Shown here one piece after another: positions 56,644 through 64,000 of a DNA stretch of 64,000 nucleotides. Location: assembly GCF_000321225.1 (NCBI RefSeq), contig NW_004451406.1, positions 519,410 to 583,409 of the forward strand, in the 5' to 3' direction. The notes beneath the pieces were generated by a model, which saw nothing but the letters and a program-made list of their open reading frames with translations, searched no databases and was not told the origin of the DNA. How positions within the stretch are numbered: position 1 is the first letter of the stretch; each line of letters begins with the position of its first letter. The position numbers and the translations under genes were made by a program. Source of the stretch: Odobenus rosmarus divergens (taxonomy: Eukaryota; Chordata; Mammalia; Carnivora; Odobenidae).

Positions 56644-58792
56644 GGATATGTAACATCAATTTGTTTTTATGTAGTTTCATAGTTCAGCCTGTTTTCAAAG
56701 AAATCTGAATTCCTAGTCATGGATGTATCTCTTTTAAACTTTCCCCTGCACAATCTAACTGTGCAAAATCATTTGGGATTTACATTTTTCTGTAGCACTT
56801 TTTTTCATAAAGTGTATTTTCTGTTAAAGTGTTAAGCAAAAAGATAAAACAAGTTCTAAGGTGAGATACATTTGGGAACTTTGAGGATAAAAAAATGCTA
56901 ACCAAATTTCTTTAGTTTGTAGAACCTTCACTGTGCCACATTATTCTGCAAAAATAGGATATGGAGTATTCATCATTCTCAAATTGTATTTGACCACAGA
57001 ACCAAGGACACCCCACTATCCCAGCCCTGCCTCAGTATTACTTTGCCATTTTGCAGGAATTTTGGAACTTCTAGGTGTACATTTATGTTTAGTAAGAAGA
57101 ATTTCATTTGATTGTTTTAAGTTTCCCCTTCTACATTTTTTAATCTTTTTTGTTAATTGCTTAAAAATGAGCACCACTATTTACTGTCAAATACACTCAT
57201 AATTTTGCATTATTTGACAGTTTGGATATGTGCTGGTGTGTCAAGTTGGTCTTTTAGCCAATGGATAAAAATGGATGACTTTCCAGCTCTAGACATTTAA
57301 ACTTTTCTGGAATATTATGTATGGGCATAGCTAATGAAGCTAAATGTTAGCAGCCTCAGTTGTAAATAAAAGAGCAGTATTTTTTGGATGTATGGAAAGA
57401 CATTAATATTTTATTTATGCCCTTATAATTAGATGTTAATTAGATTTTAACTATCATTACCTATTCTTTCTTCTGTTGGCAGTATATGGGTATCCCATTA
57501 AATAATGCTATTAGGTGGATTATAATCTTATTATCTAACCATGTTGGAAATTTATGGTACACAAATCATATTTTGGCACATATTGGATTGGTATATAGAG
57601 AAAACACATTACAATGAGACAGAGATAGTTGTTAGTCCCAACCTTCTTCAGCCTAATGAATTAGGCATTAGTTGTACTGTCATTGCTCTTTACCAGTGTT
57701 TTCCTAAAGAACCCAAGAAAAAATAGGATAGCAAAACCAGTAATTATTTTAGTGGGCCAGATTTCTGCATCTCATTTCTGAATGTATACTTCATAATTTC
57801 CTGGATTCAAAGTGAGGAGGAAAGCAGTTTTATGTTTCTTTCCTAGAAAAGAAATGAGTGCAATATGAAACACTTGCATGAAATGACTTGCACAGCACTT
57901 TTCCTAACTTCTGATTGTGATACATAAGAAGTTACAGATGCACTAATTTTTGACAGAGAGAACAGAATCCCATTTATTGGAATATAATAACTAGGTGGGA
58001 GATATGCAAAAAGATGTAATTCTGAATCTCGGATGTTTTTTGAATGGTATGGACAGAATTTTTATATATAAAATAACCAGTGTAAATATTTCTCCATGTT
58101 TATTAAATTATGCTTCATTATTATAGTGTTTCAGGTCTGTAAATTTTGTTAAATTATATATATTTTCACTTCGAAAGAGTGCTCATACCAGAAAAGTAAG
58201 ATAAACTAATTAAAAGGAGCCTAATTTTTTATCCCCTTGTATCGTTCTCTTTGACTATAAACACATAATTCCACAACTTTTGTAGTTTCAGTCAATACAA
58301 TAATAATAAAACATTAACAGGTGCCTGAAAACCCATAAATTAAACAAAGATAAAGACAAAAATTGGGTGTGGTAGTGACCTATAGACACAGTGCAAGAGT
58401 AAGAGAGATGGTTTCAAAATATGTGATACTTTTCCTAACTATGTTTTTTGCTAATTCCACAGTATGTTTCTGAAAAAATTGAGCATTTGCTTGAATTTTA
58501 CAGTTTCTGTTTACATTTTCTTCAGGAAAATAATGGCAACACATGAAAATGTACTTTTAAATTTGTTGAAGGAAACTTGGAGATTACAGGCAAATTACAT
58601 AAATTAGAAATTGGTGAAATGAAATTTTAAAAAGCCTTTAGGAGAGCATATCAAGTGTTACTGTGAACATCTGCATATATGATTTGAAGACTAAGATGAA
58701 TATTTCATACTGATGTCTATGGTTTGGGATTTTCTGCAAAATAATTGTTGTTTTTGTTACCATCATAGTAATTCACTACTAGTCATGTACTA

Positions 58793-58860
58793 GTACTAGT
58801 AGTAGTACATATGATATTGTACAATAATGAGCATTATTAGTAGTAGTAATAATAGTGGTA
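58793..58860. repeat. TAG/TAA-rich patch with a small palindrome
   Basis: ATGTACTAGTACTAGTAGTA followed by GTACAT pairs with itself (arms ATGTACTA and TAGTACAT). A (TAG)n-like patch follows. Confidence 0.75.
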
Positions 58861-60654
58861 GTGATATCACCAACATTGCTATTATTTGCCATAAAACTTA
58901 TGTGAGAACTCTTTTGAATATCAAGAGGTTGTCTTTTAATATTACAGCCCATAAATCCAAATTAAGAGATATTTAAATGACCATATTTGGAATCCAGATA
59001 GGTTATGACTTAACTACATGAATAATCTCACATCTTAAGATCTCTTTTAGCCATAGATCTGTCATGGCTGCATAAATCTACTATTACAAACAAATTAGTT
59101 CAAAGTATAGCAGGATCTTCTTCTCATTAATTGTCCCTCCAAAGGTATTAGGAACCTACTTAGAATAGAAGAGTAAGTTCTTTTATATTGTATGATTGCT
59201 TAACAGAGGACTTCAATAAACCATATTCTATGGAATATACGCTGTAGTTATGTTCCCATTTTAAGGACCAGTGTTTTTCCTTTAAAGACCTTCACACGCC
59301 ATGAAATATGCCCATAGCTATTTTTCACTACCTTCTCTCTTGAAGTGCAAATATTATGTTTAAGCTGTCATTAATTTCCATAAACTTAGAGGTGAAATCA
59401 GTTAACATTTTGTTTTAGAAATATATAACTATCATATTTTACTTAAAGGGGGTACCTGCAGTCTATAGAGCACACCAGGTGTGCTGTTTTCCCAAAGTTC
59501 TCAAGAACATGATAAAAATAAGAAGGGACATCCATATTTTTGTAGTAGCATCAAGGGGATAACTTTTAAAATTTAGAGTAATTATTTTCTTATGAGAGAA
59601 ATTTCCTCCAGTGGATTACTTTTAATAACAACCCAAATAGAGTATTTGAAATGTAATTACATTACTAGAATATTGATTTATAACAATTATTACAAGAGAA
59701 TACCTGATGTGTTAATAGACATATATCTATAAATTATCATTTTACCCACTCAAATTGTTGGCTTAAAATAGAATCTCATAAATCTGTAATCACTATATGT
59801 TTTTTATAAAATGAGTCAGTTTTTCTTTAAGATACCCTGACTGCATCCAGTAAATATAAACAGCTTCATCTACTCAGTATTTGAAAACAACCCACTAGGA
59901 AAAAAATATATATGAAGAAAAAAGAATGGGACTAGATTTAAGCAATGATTCTCAGCCAAATAAAAACTGCATTATTGACATTTTATGCCTTTTCATTAAG
60001 TTAGCATGAAGAAAATATAGAGAAGCCCGTCCAACAGTCTATAATATTATCTCCTTCACTGGGCTAGAACCTCAATGCAATCTTACAAAATAAAGTGAAA
60101 AATATTCCTAAACAAATGGGCTTTTCTTTTGAACTGTGAGATATATACACACACACACAGAAATTCTTGTGTAAACTTTATCCATACTATTCCAGTGTTG
60201 GAAGCTGGTGAAAATCAATATCCCTTTGTCAATTAGGTATGCTTGCTGCAATGTTATAAAGGAAACTGAACTAGAGTTCAGTTTCTTTATTCTTTACCTC
60301 TGTCTGAATGCCCTTAGTTTCAAGGGATATGTGAACTCCATAAATTGTATTCAAAAAAAGTATATAATGAATTTTCCTGGATTCTCTGTAGAATTTTTAA
60401 ACATGTCTGTGTAACCTCAAAATTATGCACTGCTTTTTAGGCCACTAAATCTCATTGCATTGATAACATCAGTAATATGGCTTCCTTACCTGCAGAACAA
60501 CGTGGGGCGAGATGATAATAAGCTGAAGTAAACTGAAGTCTTGGCCTTCTTCAGCATGGAGTTTGATCTGGACTTTCTAGATTTCCTAAACCATGGATTT
60601 ATTTTTCTTCATAACACTTATCACCCCCAACATATTATGTTTTATATTTGTTTA

Positions 60655-60775
60655 TTGTCTCCACTATGATCAAATTTCCAAGAGAAGGATATATTTTTTT
60701 TAATTGCACTACTTCCAGTATCTAGAAAAGTGCTTGATACATGGTGGGTTTGCAGTAAATCATTGTTCAGTGAGT
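60655..60775. mobile_element. L2-like fragment
   Basis: 'gaaaagtgcttgatacatgg' and the following 'gtttgcagtaaatcattgttcagtga' (shortened: CAGTAAATCATTGTTCAG) follow the L2-type 3' phrase. Weak similarity. Confidence 0.4.
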
Positions 60776-61049
60776 GGAGGATGCTCTATTCAAGAAAGTT
60801 TACTGGAGAACACAATGTGGTGATTAATTCGTGATCGTGAATACCTTGTAAAACATGATGTTGTAAAACTTCTTTAAAATAAAGGTATTTAAAAACATAT
60901 AGCAAATGGGTAAAGCTAGTAATAACTGCAGGCCCATTAACTACAGAGGAAATAACATATAAGGGAAATTATGACTGTGATATATCTTGAAACAGCTCTA
61001 TGGTAGCTTCTCTTCAATCTGGCCATCATCAATCCCTTTTCTTCTTGTA

Positions 61050-61570
61050 TGTGCATGTGTATGTGCATTCCCCCATCCAGAGCTGGAGTCTGTTCTTCCC
61101 CACCTAGAATCCAGGATGAAATTTGGTTTACCAGTAGAATGGGTGAGAGTGATGTTCTGGGACTTCTGAGGCTGGGTTATTAGAAGCCTTGCATCTTTTA
61201 CCTAGACTGATTGGAACACTTGCTCTGGAGAAAGCAAACCAATGTGTAAGAAATCCCACTACCCTGAAACCACCAAATGGTGAGAAGCACAAGCCACATG
61301 GACAGACCCAAGATATTAAGATGCCATGCGGAGAGAAAGAGAGACCAAGAAGTACTGGGGCACCGGACATGTGCCAATACTCAAAATGAAGAGGTCATTT
61401 TGCAATTGTGTCCTCTAGCCCCGGATGCCCAGCTGACGCTGTCATGGATCAGAAACAAACTACTCAGTCAAAATCTTCCTGAATTCCTGACCCACATATC
61501 AAAAGCAAATAAAATACTTGTTTTGAGCCTCAAAATCTTGGGGTAGTGTGTTATGCAAAAGTAAATATGT
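61050..61570 (+). mobile_element. MaLR-type LTR (MLT1-like)
   Basis: The right end 'cctgaattcctgacccacat', 'aataaaatacttgttttgagcc', 'aaaatcttggggtagtgtgttatgcaaaag' (shortened: AATCTTGGGGTAGTGTGTTA) is the familiar 3' part of MLT1-like LTRs. The left part ('gtagaatgggtgagagtgatg', 'gttattagaagccttgc') also fits. The 60-89 codon open frames here are not genes. Confidence 0.6.
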
Positions 61571-63279
61571 GGAGCAAGTTCCAATACCATTACTAGACAG
61601 CAGAGAAACCAACACTCTGAGCTTCCAACACAGAAGAGAAGGGTGTATTTCATTCAGGCTAAAGTATGCATGTGCTAACTGTACTGAAATGTTTGACACA
61701 GATTTTAACTGAGACTGTTCTGGTTCAAAGGGCAAACTACAAAGAAATGACTGAAATAGTTTGATTATTGGGTCAGAGAATGCATCAGAGACTCAGATAT
61801 TGCTTTGACATATATTTTTATCTTGTCTTGTTTTCTTGCATCATTTAGGTATAATATTCATAAAAGTGGCCCATTGCCCTGTACTGACGCTGCTAATGTT
61901 TTATTTATGAAGGTCTTTCTTTGCCTTTTAGCTAAGCTCTACAGGGATATTTCAATGAATTTTTAATCTTCGTTTTTACCCTCCCTTAAAGCAGAGTTAC
62001 AAGTGTGTCTCACAGACAGCTATGCTGAACAACCAGGTATTTGTCAGACCGCCACATGAGTCATTTTTTCAATGACAAAGCAGGTGGCTGCCCCAGAGGG
62101 GAACATAAAAGGAATCTCAGTAATCATGTCCTACTTGAGTTGCCTACACGCTGCTGACTCAACAGCTGGTTCTATCCAGAAGAAAACAAGGCAGGAAATA
62201 AAATATAAATGAGAAACAAACAAATTAAAAGAAATGTAATAAAACCACCACTGAAACAATAACTGCTTTTTTTCTTTTCAAAGAATGATTTCTTAGTATG
62301 CATGCCTTAAATGAAAATGTCTAAAACAAATTACAGACAGAAATCTTTACACTTTACAGGACATTGGATCTGGTGTTTCATCGACAAAAGCTGCTAGGAA
62401 AATTGCAGTCATGTCGTCCTCAACTCCTTTGTTATTTGCTGAATGGAATATCTAAGTCCAGAAGAGTTCTAGAAGTTTTCAGTTGGGTGTTGGGCCAAGA
62501 TCTGAGTCAGGAGTTTCCAGGCCACATACTCACCACATGATTTGCTGATAGCATCATTGCATAAAAGGAAATGTAACTTCTGAAAATGCCCACAATTAGA
62601 TACTAAGTAGACACTTGTCATTCTCTTCTTTCATCTATGGGTAGACAAGAAAAGTCCCTCTAGTGGCATGTGGGGCCTTTTTAACAATCACCAGTGCCTC
62701 TGAATGTGTAAGTGGGCTTCTGCGACAAGATGGTTTTCTGTTTTTGATGAGACATACATTCTTTTTTTTTTTTAAGTGAAATTACATGAAAAGTTTGGAA
62801 TTTCTGGATAGGTAATAAAATATGGAGCAATTCAGAGATGTCTTCTTCCCTAGATCACGTTGAAGCACAGGAAAAAGAACCATTGTGTTGGAAGAGGCCA
62901 TTGATAAGATTACATCCCCAGGTGAGACTAGGGAATATACCCGGGGCTGTGCTGAAGATCCTCTGTTTGGAAGTGACCACCGGAATGTCTTTGACATTAA
63001 GAGACAAGAAGACTAACAACAGGTACTAGGAAGGAAGAGCGAGGACGAATAAGGAAAGGGAGCACAGGGAGATCAGTTTGAAAGGGCACCGGGGCCATGA
63101 ACAAAGGGCAGAATGAGAGCTCAGCATTCCCACCATTTATGGTCTAAAAACAAATCGACAGAAAACATAACTGCAAGATAACGAAGTAATTTTAATATCT
63201 CCATGTTAGAGTTATCAATGCCTGACAAAGTGGTTTTGCAGTCCTGATCATGAATTCTGAATCTTCGCATTATTCCATT
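61571..63279. other. No gene seen; one regulatory-looking patch
   Basis: No coding signal. The patch 62,040-62,175 carries several transcription-factor-like motifs (next entry). Confidence 0.4.
62040..62175. promoter_or_regulatory. Candidate enhancer patch (AP-1/MAF and E-box motifs)
   Basis: It contains the AP-1 core TGAGTCA at 62,057-62,063; TGCTGACTCAACA at 62,152-62,164, one base from the MAF recognition palindrome TGCTGACTCAGCA; and E-boxes CAGGTG (62,081-62,086) and CAGCTG (62,163-62,168). No repeat family explains the patch. Motifs this short can be chance, so this is only a candidate. Confidence 0.3.
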
Positions 63280-63610
63280 TTTTTATTGTATAAATTTGAG
63301 GTGTACAACTTGATGCATGCATACATTGTAAAATAATAAGCACCATCAAGCTAATTAACATACAGATCTCTTCACATGGTTACCTTTTTAGGGGGGTAGG
63401 GGCGAGAACACTTAGGATCTATTCTTTCAGCAAATTTCAAGTATATAGTACAGTATTGTTAACTGTAGTCACCATGCTATACATTAGATCTCCAGAACTT
63501 ACTCATCTTGCATAACTGAAACTTTTTACCCCTGACCAGCATCTCCCCATTTTTTAACCTCCTACCGGCCCCTGGTAACCACCATTCTAGTCTCCGCTTC
63601 TCTGAGTTTC
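63280..63610 (-). mobile_element. L1 3' UTR, antisense
   Basis: The plus strand reads 'aatttgaggtgtacaacttgatg', 'catcaagctaattaacatac', 'agcaaatttcaagtatatagtacagtattgttaact', 'tacattagatctccagaacttactcatcttg'. These are classic antisense L1 UTR phrases (partial here) and parallel the copy at 43.1 kb. Confidence 0.85.
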
Positions 63611-64000
63611 ATAGTTTGCCATCACTTCTGAAACAAAATCAATCCTTACTGCTGAGATTTTACTTTTCTGTACCCAGCCTTCTCCTACTATTGTTTCTAC
63701 AAACCAGCCATACTGGCCACCTCAACACCAGCTGATATTCAGTCTCTTGCTGTTTCAATACATATACATACATTTACTCTTCATCCCACCTAGAACACCT
63801 GTCCTCTGTCCCATTACTGCTTCCTTTTGTCAGTGCCCACCATATACAACTTTACCTATGTAAATTTGTCCTTTTTCGGCTTTCAAAGCATCAAGTAGTC
63901 ATTCCCTCAAGGAAAACTTCACCAACCCTCTCAGAATGAGGTAGCAATCTATTCAAATATTTATATTTAAGTTCTTGGCTGTGTATTAGTTTTATCACAT
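63611..64000. other. No gene seen
   Basis: Somewhat richer in C and T, possibly an old L2-type fragment ('accaaccctctcagaatgag'), but not assignable. Confidence 0.35.

Larger units (their letters stand above)
53367..61049. other. No gene seen; long unassigned region
   Basis: This is the longest stretch without a confident large repeat. It holds two CA microsatellites, a TAG-rich patch (58,793-58,860), and an L2-like phrase near 60,655-60,775. No open frame has a recognisable domain or convincing exon borders. If unique, it is a good place to look for conserved non-coding sequence. Confidence 0.4.

Noticed and set aside
1..64000. A bacterial, phage or plasmid defence or mobile system
   Set aside because: Can-SINEs, L1, MaLR, ERV-L and MER5 fossils show mammalian nuclear DNA; no operon-like gene layout exists on either strand.

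Overview
This window is nuclear DNA of a mammal, almost certainly a caniform carnivore of the arctoid type (bear, seal or mustelid group). At least thirteen tRNA-derived Carnivora SINEs (Can-SINE/SINEC) are present, with the typical head (GGGGCGCCTGGGTGGCTCAG), CT-rich body and AAATAAAATCTT tail. They lack the diagnostic forms of the recent dog and cat SINE families. The window also holds carnivore-type L1 elements, an ERV-L provirus relic, MaLR LTRs, MER5-like DNA transposons and old L1/L2. I found no host protein-coding exon, tRNA, rRNA or bacterial-type system. Every longer open frame either lies in a transposable element or is low-complexity noise. The window is best read as AT-rich intergenic or deep intronic sequence.

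Layout. 1-2,900: end of an L1, a MaLR LTR, and an ancient sense L1. 3,670-5,070: three MER5-like relics, one interrupted by a SINE. 7,127-7,285: a truncated SINE. About 7,480-12,077: an ERV-L relic (protease, RT, RNase H, integrase and dUTPase remnants, then a 3' LTR of MLT2 type), followed by a SINE. 13.7-17.5 kb: MER5, a 5'-truncated L1, MER5 and L2. 17.6-18.8 kb: an antisense ancient L1, then a 25-nt U6 snRNA fragment in a perfect target-site duplication. 20,153-22,385: an L1 derivative with 5' and 3' ends and ORF1 but no ORF2. 24.4-27.1 kb: SINEs and the 3' end of a gammaretrovirus-like LTR with a proline-type primer binding site. 30.1-38.1 kb: L1 fragments, SINEs, a second U6 fragment in its own duplication, and a nested stack (ancient antisense L1, split by a younger L1 that holds a SINE, then by another L1 3' end). 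40-50.6 kb: SINEs, an (ATT)n run, an antisense L1 3' UTR and a probable LTR at 47.1-47.8 kb. 53-64 kb: a SINE, mostly unassigned AT-rich DNA, a MaLR-like LTR and an antisense L1 3' UTR.

The most unusual signal is a pair of independent micro-insertions (18,819-18,844 and 33,530-33,555). Each carries only the first 25-26 nt of U6 snRNA, has no poly(A) tail, and sits between perfect 15-16 bp direct repeats. Both stop just before the only AAAA run near the U6 5' end, which suggests internal priming by the L1 machinery. Other notable points are the ORF1-only L1, a 70-bp segment duplicated 2.2 kb apart, the ERV-L pol-dUTPase arrangement, and two short stretches that resemble regulatory DNA.
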